Shown here: positions 47,291 through 57,540 of the stretch, piece after piece
Layout: the number at the start of each line of letters is the position of its first letter
Numbering within the stretch: position 1 is the stretch's first letter
Origin: Pleurostoma richardsiae
Lineage: Eukaryota; Ascomycota; Sordariomycetes; Calosphaeriales; Pleurostomataceae
Assembly (NCBI GenBank): GCA_030052745.1
Contig: JANBVO010000003.1
Location: 124,001-188,000, forward strand
DNA length: 64,000 bases
Direction of reading: 5' to 3'
Notes under the pieces: generated by a model
Databases searched by the model: none
What the model was told of the DNA's origin: nothing
What the model saw: only the letters and a program-made list of their open reading frames with translations
Program-made: the position numbers and the translations under genes

Positions 47291-50230
47291 ATGGGTATCG
47301 ACGCGGAGGAGCTCATCATCCGCCCCTTTCAGGAGGTGGTCGAGAGGGGCAAGGAGGCCGTCGCCAACGCTGAGGCAGTCGCTGAGGAGGATGAGATCCT
47401 GTCCAGTCGTATGGTGAAGGCCGCCAATGCCATCGTCAGAGAGGGCGAGCGAGCGCTCAAGAGGCTGAAGCCGCTGTGGGATGGCCAGGTGGAGAAGTTT
47501 GGCGATGCCTTCAAGGATGGGATGAGCAAGAATGGTACGTGCTGACCCGACGATCACGAACGACAGTCAACCATGACTGGGTATTGCGAAGCTATGTCGG
47601 ACAGAGCTAATCCGCTTAAACAGAGGAGATTGAGGACAAGCGACGGAAGTTGGAGGACATCCTATACGACTTCGAGGATTACATCGACGCCGACACCTTC
47701 GAGCCCGACCGCTTTGCTGAGCTACAGGCTGCAACGAAATTGCTCGCTCTCGATGTCATCGATGTGATCAAGAAGATAAAGGTCGAGATTGCCACGCCAG
47801 CCGTGGCTTCTTTGCCCGCGTTCCCGCCGCTGCCACCGTTACCGCTGTCGCGGCCTCCATCCCATGCTTCAGCACACTCGGGTCGGTCGTCATCGCGCCC
47901 AACGTCGCAGTTGCCGTCGCATTCACGCAGCACATCTCCCCCGGCGTCCGTAACGTCCCCGGAGATCAAAGCAAAGACCAGCCATCTCCCGCCTGGCGCA
48001 ACACCGTCTTCTCCCAGAATGCTTGTTCATCCGTCCAAGCTCCCACCTAGCGCGAAGGCGGTCTCCAGAGCGCGTCGTCAGACTCCTCCGTCCCTCGCCC
48101 GCAGCGACACCAAGGCCTCCAGAGTCTCCTCGGTTCCTAGTGTGGACCCACTACCCCCGTACACTGCTAACGAGGGCCATTTGGAGGAGCATGGCGATAT
48201 GCCCGACACACTACCGCGACCCCGCCGCGGCTCGAGCCCGGACATACTCGGTCACGAGGGCGGCCAGGTCCGCATCATTAGCAGGCCTGGCAGTATGACA
48301 GACACCGAATCCAGTGCGATTGATGTCTCCATGTTTCCGCTCCCACGCACGACCGCCTGGGTCAGCGACCAGGCTCTGCCGCCGCCGCCGCCGCCGCCGC
48401 TTCCGATCCTATCGCCAATCCCGCGGCTGCGGTCTGCCCGCGAGACACTCCAACGGGAAACTATCCCGGAGAACGAAGCCGTCGCGCATCATATACACCA
48501 CGGCCATGCCATCACTCCAAGTGCGGGTCATTCAGAGCATATCGAAGTGGGGCTGTCTGTCGCGTCAAGCGCTCCCTCGACGCCAGTGACTTTTGGTCTC
48601 AGTCCTGTTGACAGTGTAGTATCCACGGCTCCCTCAAGCATTACAACTACTGCCGAGGCGAGCAGCACAAAGATTCCAGAGAGCGGCACCCGCTCCTCCT
48701 CCCTCGCTGCGCATAGCGGCAGTGCAATCCCGCCTATCAGCCTCCCCTCCGCCGCCGGCGACTATGACGAAGGATTGATGCTAGCGGATGAGTGGACGAC
48801 GGTGACGTCTGATGGCGCCAGCACCGCCAACGGGAGTAGGGGGTCCATGATCTCCCGCGGAGTGCAGCGGGAGGCGGACTGCAGTATCGGCCCGAGGAGC
48901 AGCCTGCATCAGATGAAGGGGTTCTGCCAAGGAGCTCAGGCATTCAAGGTCGATGGACACACCGCCGGTGTCAAGAGGGTGGCAGGCTATGTCGCTGGAG
49001 TGTCAACACCCATCGCCCGGTGCGTGGGCTGTGGATATGGGCACAGTTATGAGGAGATCGCGCTCGACCTGCAGGAAGATCGTGAGTATCGCCATTCCTT
49101 AGCCATACAACTTTTCTCTACAGCTATAGAATATCATTTTCCTTCACTTCATGAGGTCACCTAGCTGACAGAAGCCCCATCCAGCAAGCGCCAGCTTCCA
49201 CAACTCCGGCATTGAGTTCCGCATCCGTTTTCTCTACAAGTCTCACCTTCCCGCTACCCGTATGACAGAGGCATACTATGCCTGCCTCTTCTGCGCGCAC
49301 ACCGGCTCCGTGGTCCGTGAAGGCGACGCCACGGTCTTCCGCTGTTCCGACCACCTCTTCCGACACCTCGCGCGGCACCCGCAGCCTCTGCCCAGCGTGC
49401 CCGGCCTCACTGTCTTCTACAGCAGCAGCCACAGCCGAAGCAGCGGCCCCGCCGCCACCACCACCAAGTCCTACGACTTCGATTTGCACTTCACGGCGCC
49501 TCCAATCCCGCGGACGGCAGCCGCGGCGGTCGCCGCCGAGATCGCGCGCCTGCCCGTCGCCACGGCCACCAAGAACCACGTGCAGCGGTACGGCGAGAAG
49601 AAGCTCCCGCGGGCGGTGGAGCTGGGCACCATCGACCTGCTGCAGTTCTTCTCCGGGGCGCGCATCATGGGGGTCGAGTTCCTGTCCAAGCTGGGTGGCA
49701 AGTGGTGCACGGGGTGGCACGACGGCGAGTGGGGCGCGTTCCCGGCGCGGCTGGCGGAGGTGGAGCGGCCGCGCAGGGGCGAGGCGCCGCCCGTGCGGCT
49801 CGCGGGGATGACGTCGCCCGTCAGCGGCGGGCCCGGCGGCCCCGGCGGCGGGGAGTCGCCGGTGAGCGTGGTGGCGAGGTGGAAGTGGGAGGTGCGCGAC
49901 GCGGATGGGAAGAAGGGGTGGCTCGCGTTCGACAGGGGCGACCGCATCAGCAACGTGGCGTGGGTGGACCGGGAGGGGTGGTGCTGGAGCGGGACGGGGC
50001 CGAAGGGCCGGGCGGGCGTGTTCCCGCGGAGCCACGTCGACGAGGGCAGCCTGAAGGTCGAGGAGGGCGACGGGCGGGGCAGGCCGGCGAGCAGGAGGAG
50101 CGGCGGAGGGGGAGGGGGCGGGGGCGGGGGCGGGACGAGGGGCGTGAAGCTGTTCGGCCGGAGGAAGACGAGCACCTCGGCGGCCAGCAGCGTCAGCGGC
50201 GGCTCGGGGGTCGTGGAGATCGTTGGGTGA
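47291..50230 (+). CDS. SH3-domain protein with Pro-rich middle and Cys/His-rich segment
   Basis: Three exons (47291-47534, 47624-49081, 49185-50230) give 915 residues. Residues ~1-130 are charged helices (RGKEAVANAEAVAEEDEIL, KRRKLEDILYDFEDYI) resembling a helical N-terminal scaffold domain. A long Ser/Pro/Thr-rich disordered region follows, with poly-Pro runs (about residues 335-345) that could bind SH3 domains. Around residues 555-640 lies a Cys/His-rich module: CVGCGYGHSYEE, later YACLFCAHTGS, CSDHLFRHLARHP, plausibly zinc-binding. A C-terminal SH3 domain follows (VVARWKWEVRDADGKKGWLA, DRGDRISNVAWVDREGWCW, then GRAGVFPRSHV). The protein ends in a poly-Gly tract and a basic tail. Similar SH3 proteins are common in Pezizomycotina; a role in signalling or cortical scaffolding is inference. 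All splice junctions keep frame. Confidence 0.9.
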
Positions 50231-51712
50231 TGATGCTGGGAGCGGGGTGGATCACTTGGCAGTGATCTCCTGCGTGCTTCCTTCGAGTCATGGGAAGTTG
50301 TGTCTTGGGCTTCTCTCTTATTTACCCTTTTTCGAGATATGTTTAGGAATACCCCCGGATCTCGAGCTGTCTTTGAGATCAGGAAGATTGTCTATTTGTA
50401 AGGGTACTGGCGAGCTTGAGAGCAAGTACATCACTGTAGTTTGGTGGCAGCTGTGCTCGCTCGTGCTATCCAGGTTATGTCTCCGTGTCGTCGTGGTCTA
50501 GCCGTGGCGTACGGTTCGAGTGCATTCCGTCAACCCATGAGGTTCAGGGGGTTCTCAGCGTCTATACCACGGAGATTGATATATTGGGAATAAAGTGCCA
50601 TTCCATCGTTCTCCACCCACCGTCTACAGGGCAAAAGATATCTTCCTGAAGTCTACAGCCTGGCAGGGGTAGCATACAAGCAGCCCATCTGTTAACGGAC
50701 CAGGGAGCACACTTAAGAACGTCACGGAGATCTAGTTTCCGGCTCGCCAATGCTCACCGTATCACTCTAGGCCTGCTACCGTGAGACTACATTTCCTTTG
50801 AAGGGTACAGTATGCCCATACACATGTGGGTGACCACGACATCAGCCTAGGCAGGTCGCAGACAGCCAGCAGCCGGCGATGGGAACATGAAAGAATAGCG
50901 CTCGAGGGCGCTCAAGGGCGCTCACAACCAGCAGCGATCTTTGATCTCCGTCACGCGCCCCAAGTCGGCCGACGATGCGTCGTTCCTCCTCCTCCCACCA
51001 CTCCCTCCAGGGGATGGCGGCAGACGGAACTTAACCGACGGTCTGAGAGCGGAAAAGAGCGGGTTAGGCCCCGGCTTCGCCGTTGATGGTGGTGGTGGTG
51101 GTGGTACCCCCCACAGCGTGGTAGTATGGGTGTCGCTGTAGTGGTGGAAGTGCGCGTGATGCGAGGGGTGAGCCGACACCAGTGCGGCCAGTAGAAGGAA
51201 CGACTAAATATCCACTGCGAAGTAGAACGGACTCCTTGAGCTTCCCCATGCTGTTGCTTCCGTCTGTATATGCTGCTGGCAGCAGGTGGTATCGTGTTTC
51301 GTTTTCAGGGTGTGGTGAAAGCTGGTGGAGAGCAGGCGAAATGGTCAAGACTTGCTGCTGTTTCTCAGGGGTCGCTGAAGGACAACGACGACTTGGATCA
51401 ATATCCTGTCTTGGTCTCGGGGCTGCGGCCCGGGGCGTCATCTTGGGATCTTTAATAACACCAACACTTGACGGGCGTGCTGGTCATGATGGGCGCTCTG
51501 GCAGGAAGCGCCACATCCGCGAGATGAAGCTGGTCGGCTTGGGCACGTTGAAGACCAGGTCACTGTAGGGAGGCCGGACAGAACACAGAACAGGTGGGGG
51601 TTCTGCATACCGCTGCCACGGAGTGTACAGGATTCTTCTGCCTAAGGTACGAAAAATTACACTCAAATTTCAATACCTAGGGTAGATAGACGGGGCTTCT
51701 TCCTCAGTTCTC
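50231..51712. other. Intergenic region after the SH3 gene
   Basis: 1.5 kb. A short GGT/GTG triplet repeat lies near 51085-51105. No gene is recognised. Confidence 0.5.
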
Positions 51713-52264
51713 ATGATTATCAGTGTCGCTCACATTGTCAACAAGACCTTACGCATGACCTCCATCACCATGCAGTCCACAAAAGCGAGGCGAATCTTCG
51801 TGAGCGTCTCTCCCAGGAGACCTCACTTCGGTCAGGCCTGGGACTCTCCAGATGAGATAACTGGACTCGCACTAGAGGCGTTGAAGGCGCACGATTCGGT
51901 CGCGTTGAGTGACACACCGACACCTCAACTCCTTGCAATCGAACGGTGGCACCGCATACACATTATCTTTGACATCTACAATGACGGCTATGACCCCGAC
52001 AGAGCGCACCTCCCGGATGAAAACGACCTACATGTCATTGAGGTCTATCTCAGCGGGATTATTGGTGGTGATAAGGTTAACGTCGGGGTTGCGAGCACTG
52101 CATGGGAATCAGAGGTGAACAAGAATGTCCGAGACCTCCACGACTGGAACGGCAATGGAAGCCGCCCCCCCCCCCCCTTCGTCGTTGACCATGCCAACGG
52201 GAACGTCTCGACGTATCTGAATCCACGCACGCTAGTGAGGCTTGGAGATAACAAAAGATCATAG
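51713..52264 (+). CDS. Hypothetical protein containing a 13-base C run
   Basis: An open frame of 183 residues; the true start may be the third or fourth ATG (51755 or 51770), giving 164-169 residues. It is hydrophilic and mixed alpha/beta in look, with segments such as QLLAIERWHRIHIIFDIYND and HVIEVYLSGIIGGDKVNVGV that suggest a small folded domain, then RPPPPFVVDHANGNVSTYLN. No family is recognised. The coding sequence crosses thirteen consecutive C (52164-52176), an unstable feature that makes the downstream frame uncertain. It has no obvious signal peptide or membrane segment. It is isolated, so support is coding look only. Confidence 0.4.
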   Translation: MIISVAHIVNKTLRMTSITMQSTKARRIFVSVSPRRPHFGQAWDSPDEITGLALEALKAHDSVALSDTPTPQLLAIERWHRIHIIFDIYNDGYDPDRAHLPDENDLHVIEVYLSGIIGGDKVNVGVASTAWESEVNKNVRDLHDWNGNGSRPPPPFVVDHANGNVSTYLNPRTLVRLGDNKRS

Positions 52265-53011
52265 AATGAGTTGTCATTTCTGTCCCGCTGCTGCGTCTCG
52301 GTCCTACACCCAACTCGTAACGCGAGAGACTCAAGGAGGCGTGCATTTCCCACTCCGATCAGCATCAACAGTTGAGCCTGCAGCATGCGCCTGATGATCG
52401 ATCTCCTTGGCCGGGGCACTACCCCCTGGCCGTGATGGCTGGTCTCGGCGCCGCCCCCGTATGTGCCAATACTCCGCACCGTGCCGTTGGCCGTCGCTCG
52501 GTCCACAGTGCCAGCTTCATGGCTTGATCGAGAAAACCGGTGAGCGATCAGACAGTAATGATGACCGAAGAAAAAGAAAGAAACAATCTTGCCAGAACGC
52601 CAGCGTCGACGCAGATTTGCCCACAGCGACCGCCACGAGTCCACGACCAGCCAATAGCGCGCCGTCCACCCTGCTACCTGGGCGTTGTTGGTGCTATTCT
52701 CGTCCGTGTCGACGGCAGGGGGGCTTGTTGCTCAGGCAGCCCTGCAATAGTGACCAGTCACTCCCGGATGTGGCAGGCATAACAGCGGGCCGGCAGCAAA
52801 CAGAATAGACCCTGCCGCCGACGAAAGCCACGGACCCACGCATCCAGCCCGGAAGGCCGTCGCCATGCGTCCTGGCCCATACTCTGTGGTGGCCAGACAC
52901 GGCTTTCCAGAAGCGGGAGACAGGAGAGGGAAGTGCGTCGTGGGTGTGTCAGCCGTAGCGGTGTAGGACGGCTTGGACTCGAGGCGCCTGGTGCACACAA
53001 GAGCGCGGGCC
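52265..53011. other. Intergenic region
   Basis: About 750 bases without a recognisable gene. Confidence 0.5.
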
Positions 53012-53019
53012 TATATAAG
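53012..53019 (+). promoter_or_regulatory. TATA box of the 53-residue Cys-rich gene
   Basis: TATATAAG lies 132 bases upstream of the ATG at 53144, with a GACAGACA-rich leader (about 53098-53122) between. The spacing suits a fungal core promoter with a ~100-base leader. Confidence 0.5.
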
Positions 53020-53143
53020 ATGACAACTCATGATGCCCCGAAGGTCATTGGGGGGGAGAGGAGAGACATGGCGCTCCACTGCCGGACGCTGAAGCAAGAC
53101 AGACAGACACACAGACAGACAACCCCAGACCGACACATTGACA

Positions 53144-53305
53144 ATGGCCTTGGCTAGGAAATGCGCACATTCTTTCCGCCTGATCAAATCAGACAACACA
53201 CTGATTATGTGGGCATGCAACCTCTGCCACTCAGGACCGCGCTGGTGGACCTTGGAGTGCCGATACTGCAAGCTCCACACATGCAGCGACTGCGCCCGTG
53301 CTTGA
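53144..53305 (+). CDS. Tiny Cys-rich putative zinc-binding protein (53 residues)
   Basis: Single-exon gene of 53 codons. The sequence has CAHSFRL near the start, then WACNLCHSGPRWW, then ECRYCKLHTCSDCARA: four Cys pairs or near-pairs (C25-x2-C28, C39-x2-C42, C47-x2-C50, plus C7 and several His). This density and the C-x2-C spacing are those of a small double zinc ribbon. The pattern WxCxxCxxGP...CxxC...CxxC is one I associate with small fungal proteins of unknown role. A good TATA box lies upstream, and chance frames almost never show eight ordered Cys-type ligands. There is no signal peptide, so it should be cytoplasmic or nuclear. Related tiny Cys-rich genes lie at 59883, 63097 and possibly 63904. 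Confidence 0.7.
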   Translation: MALARKCAHSFRLIKSDNTLIMWACNLCHSGPRWWTLECRYCKLHTCSDCARA

Positions 53306-54662
53306 CTGCAGACCCTTTTGCTGACGATGCAGAGCGGAGCGAGAGAAATCCGGTGTGAGTCCCAGCTGTCGGGCCTCAAGTTATGGCGTCCCAGATGCTA
53401 AACATTAAGCAGTGAAGGCGAAAAGAAAGTGTTGGCTTGAGAGGAAGGGTCTGGGCTGTGGTGTCATGGGGAGGCTTGGATGGACGCCCCAAGCCCAGTG
53501 TCTCTGCGCCTCTGGGTACAGCTCCTGTGGTATGGTCTCAGGATGACTGAAGAGAGTTTTGCAATTCAACGGCTGTTAAACGGTTCTTGACCGGTTCAGA
53601 GCCAAGAGATATCGAGTCTAGCCCTTGGCGATCAAGCCTGTTATGGACGTCGCACGGCAGTTTCCGTGGCCATCGATCCCGCTATCTGGCGGCTTGTGCT
53701 TCTTAGATGCTTGGTTGGACCGCCCCAGACAGCAGGTGGCGTCCTTGACCGGCCTCTAGGGGGTCTCAGTCTACTAGCTTCCGGTTTGACCTTGCCATGG
53801 CAGACCCTTGTGTCTGACAACCCCATCATTCACCACCAACTCACCTGGCCGCGTCTCCACGACGCCGCCGACCAGCCCAAGCTCAGCCTGGCTCGGTTGG
53901 GGACGGTGATAAACCCCCACGTGCAGACGGTATGGGACGTAATAGGGGCTTTGGACATTAGTGTTCAGCCCTGCGATAAGCGAGCGGGTGGGCCAAGATC
54001 GAAAAAGCTGTTGCCCTCCAAGTTAGATATGATGTACCTCCGTACACCGTATGTGACAAACCTGGTTTCCCCTCCCCCCCCGACGTGGTTGCGGAGTTGA
54101 GTCGAGGATTTGGAATGTGGTTGTGTGGCTGCCGGCACGGCACTTTTGGCCCAACACGAGGGGCGCGCGCTAACCGCTAGCCCCGGCCCCCGCAGATCCA
54201 AGTGGCCGGGTATCGGACCCACCGCACTAACTTACCACCACCGCAATCCCGGGAGATCGAGCTAACCGCCTGGGTATCTGGGCAAGTACCTTGGGTACAT
54301 TGGGTCGGTACAGTACCCAGCCAGCATCCAGCTGCCCTGCCCAATGGATGAGCACCTGGCGTTGTACGACAGTGTGAGGGCATATCTGGCCAGCCATATC
54401 ATGGCATATCGAATTGCTAATGCAACCACAACCCCCTGCCAGGTCATCGAGTGGCACATCGAACCAATGAAGCCGCCGCCTGGACTCGAGCCATGAAACC
54501 AGTAGCGATATCAGGCGTTCAGTATCTGCTTTTTGTTGTCAGTTGGGAGGTCCTGGGAGGTCAGGAGATGGGGTCTCGGCCTGCCTGCAGCTGGCTCCCT
54601 TACTTAAAGGCCCCTCTCCGAAAGACTTCCCGGCCTCTCTCTGCAACAAATCCTGCCCCGTT
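53306..54662. other. Intergenic region, with a weak Pol III box-like segment
   Basis: No protein-coding gene is supportable. On the minus strand about 54180-54290 a TAGCTCGATC... stretch resembling an A-box is followed ~45 bases later by GGTCCGATACC, which resembles a B-box. No cloverleaf forms, so at best this is a tRNA-derived relic. Confidence 0.35.
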
Positions 54663-56820
54663 ATGGAGTTTCGGCAGCAGGATATGAGCTACTCATCGGG
54701 CTACGGAGACAGAGATGTCCAGGGCCACGGGCATCTTGGCCTGCGGCCCGAGGGACCGGCAGCCTTCCCGGAGCGTGGAGGCTCCCCACGAGTCACAACC
54801 AGCGTGTAAGTCGCACCGGTCACATCTCGTGCTCTCATCCGCCCCCCGGCCACTGTCTTCCTCCCTCCCCCTTCACCACAAGCCACGAAGGAGGAGGAAG
54901 GGGGTGCCGAGGTTTGGAATCGACGCTCCACAAGCGACAGATATGACGAGAAACTGTGGAGTCCATCTGGATTAGACTACCGCGGACGCTGCTGACTTGG
55001 CCACAGGCGCGAGCTTTTCCTGGAGAACTTTCGTCTATGGGAGGCTGCTGCCATATACGAGAAGCGGTCTAAAGCACCTGACACGGGGGGTGATTCGATT
55101 GACGTGATCCTAGAGATATCCGGTGGCAGCGAGTGGTCCCGGTGAGCCAATCCATGGCGCTCAGCCCTGCCTACAACTCACTAACACCTGCCACACAGGC
55201 GTGTGACGAGCGCGCACCCCAACGTCAAGTTGTCGGCCAGGCACGCCTCCCAGGTCGAAGGCGTCCCCTGGGGCTGTGACTTCCGGGTCTGCGACCTCGA
55301 CCGCGACTGGAAGGTGGGCAGGGCGTCTCAGGACCTCGTCATGGGCGTCGACATCCTCCAGAACTTCAGCGACCCAGAGGCGGCGTGCCAGCTCGCTCTC
55401 CAGGCCTTGAGACCCGGCGGCTTCCTGGAGATACGGGACTTCTCGCTCCGGCCGCGGCCGCCCGAGCTGCGGCAGGCGCCCTGGGCCTTCGAGGACGCAG
55501 CTGACATACTCATCGCCGCCATGCGCAGGGCCGGGTTCGAGGACATCCGGGCGTTTCGCGCCCCGATACACACTACGGCCTACGCGGACGTCTTTCGAGA
55601 CAGATACGAGCAGCTGCTGACCAGGAACGCGCGCCTGGGCCGCCTATCTCCAGATGCGGTGCAACACCTCCTGAAAACGGATGGGATCGTAATCGAGTGG
55701 TGAGTGTAGGTGGGCCATCCCACCAGAGCATGGCTGACCTGTTGAAAGCCTCAGCATCTCCGGCCAAAAGGAACACTTTTCGAATCTCGCAGACATATCG
55801 CCAGATTCGAGAAAGGAATACCTGTCTGAGTGCCTTCAAGTCTTCATCTACGACCTAAAGGTTCGCTGATCTTCACGTACCCGTTCCTCGTGCATGCAGA
55901 TAGCTAACCTCTAAACAGCGAGCTAGCGAATCCAACCTGAGGCTCCTCAGCAATGCGGTCCGCATGTGGGCCAGGACCTGGATGCTGCCTGAGCTCACGC
56001 CGAGGGAAGTGGAATGGGCCACGAGGTTGCCGTCGCGGCCGGACGGCATCGGCGACATCGACCCGAAGCCCGAGATCCTCTTCATCCTCGGCCGGCTCCT
56101 CGAGCTAGTCGGCGGCGGGCCAAAGCTCCTGAAGGTCCTGGAGGTCACGGGTGTCTCGGCCAGCATCGCCGCCTTCTGGGCCCATCACCAGGCGAAGGTG
56201 AAGCCGGGTGCCGAATGGTTCAGCAAGCTCCACGCCCACGCAAGGCGGCCGATCGGAGAGCCGCCAGTGGAGGCGCTGCCCAAGGACCTGTGCATGGAGC
56301 TCCTGAAGGAGTTCGGGATGACCTGCGGGCATTGCTTCGGCCACGCGCTGCGAGAGGTCCTGCTGGAGGAGCAGGAGCAGAAGCAGCAGCTGGACCTAGG
56401 AGGGACGTCGGGCCAGGAGATGGAGATCTGCGCGCCAGAGCCTGACCGTAGTGCTCTATTCATGCCAGATCCCGCCGGCCAGGATCGTGTCAGTATGCCT
56501 CCTCCTCCTCGGCCCTCAGTGATCAGCGTTCGTCCCCAAAAGTGGTGGGAGCAACCGCCGCCCACGGTTGACAGTGACATGTTCGACGCCCCAGCGAGCC
56601 AAGAGGCTCTCTGGGTGCCGCCAGCGCCACGAAAGAAACAGTCCGTCGGTGAGTTCATCAACGACATGATCCACTCCGGCCAAGCTCCCTCCACTAAGGG
56701 GAAGGCCTACAGCCACACGGGCCAGGTATGTTTGCCGATCCAGAGCCCGTAAGTGTTGCCTTTCGTACCTGGCACTGACTAAATTGCCAGTTGAAGGGAC
56801 CAATACCTGATCCATTCTAA
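54663..56820 (+). CDS. Degenerate SAM-methyltransferase-like protein with a novel C-terminal region
   Basis: Six exons (54663-54805, 55007-55141, 55199-55699, 55755-55860, 55919-56725, 56791-56820) give 573 residues. The order of elements recalls fungal UMTA/TAM-type methyltransferases. IYEKRSKAP is followed by a strand-loop DVILEISGGSEWSRRV where a SAM-binding GxGxG loop would be. Then come HPNVKLSARHA, PWGCDFRVCDLDRDWK, DLVMGVDILQNFSDP (motif IV-like) and ALRPGGFLEIRDFSL (the post-motif strand typical of these enzymes). The Gly-rich loop is poorly kept, so catalysis is doubtful. Residues ~330-480 form an unrecognised helical region (ILFILGRLLELVGGG, KDLCMELLKEFGMTCGHC). A disordered tail ends, after a final intron with GTATGT donor and CTGAC branch site, in GQLKGPIPDPF. 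The last exon is tiny but fits well; without it the frame would stop at 56752. The gene is convergent with CRY-DASH. Confidence 0.7.
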
Positions 56821-57540
56821 AGGCATCCCACAGAACAGAAATGGTGTGGTAACTGCAATACCGGAATTCGAAACAGAATAGGGGCTATCTTGAGCCTGGA
56901 GGAGTTGGGTAACCCAAGCGGGTGAAGGGAGAACGGCTTCTTTCTAAATTGAAACATTTCCATTCTGGCTGGATTCAGAGGAAAGTACATTGCGGTGAGG
57001 TGCTCGGGAAGAACATGCTAGGTTAATGCCCAGAAAACACAATAATACAACTCGGATCACGCTGTGTGCGTTTGCTTTTTCAACTACTCACTCTCTGTTG
57101 CCGCGTGAAGGGGCCAAAAGAACCCAAATGTGATCGCTGAAGGCCTGATGACCAGCTGGGTCCGCTTGCAGCCCTTCCCCAAGACCTATCTAACCACTTT
57201 GTGATGCCGACACGGTGGATACAGTTGATGCCGCCTGCGCCCAGCGTTATGGCCACCCTGTAACTGTGAGGTAGGGTGAGTCTTAGACAAGTGCCCTCTT
57301 CAGCCACATCTGTGCTTGATTGCCCTGTATCACCACCTCGGCTTGAGTTGGTCAAGCTGGTCTAAAACGTCTGCCACAAGGCATTAGGTTACGCGAGAAG
57401 CGCGTACCCGAGTAGGGAGTGGTGAAACATGAGCCTCACGATCACGATCTACATTGGGTAGATGTCCGAATGTGGCAAGCAATGAAACCCCTGAATGGGT
57501 AGTAAATTAAACGCAAGGAGACGCATCTTGGGTATTTGAG
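56821..57540. other. Intergenic region between convergent genes
   Basis: 720 bases holding both 3' ends. Nothing gene-like is seen. Confidence 0.5.

Noticed and set aside
49157-50035. 292-codon minus-strand frame opposite the SH3 exon
   Set aside because: Antisense shadow; Pro/Arg/His-rich, no domain.
54180-54290. tRNA gene on the minus strand
   Set aside because: Box-like words only; acceptor and anticodon stems do not pair.
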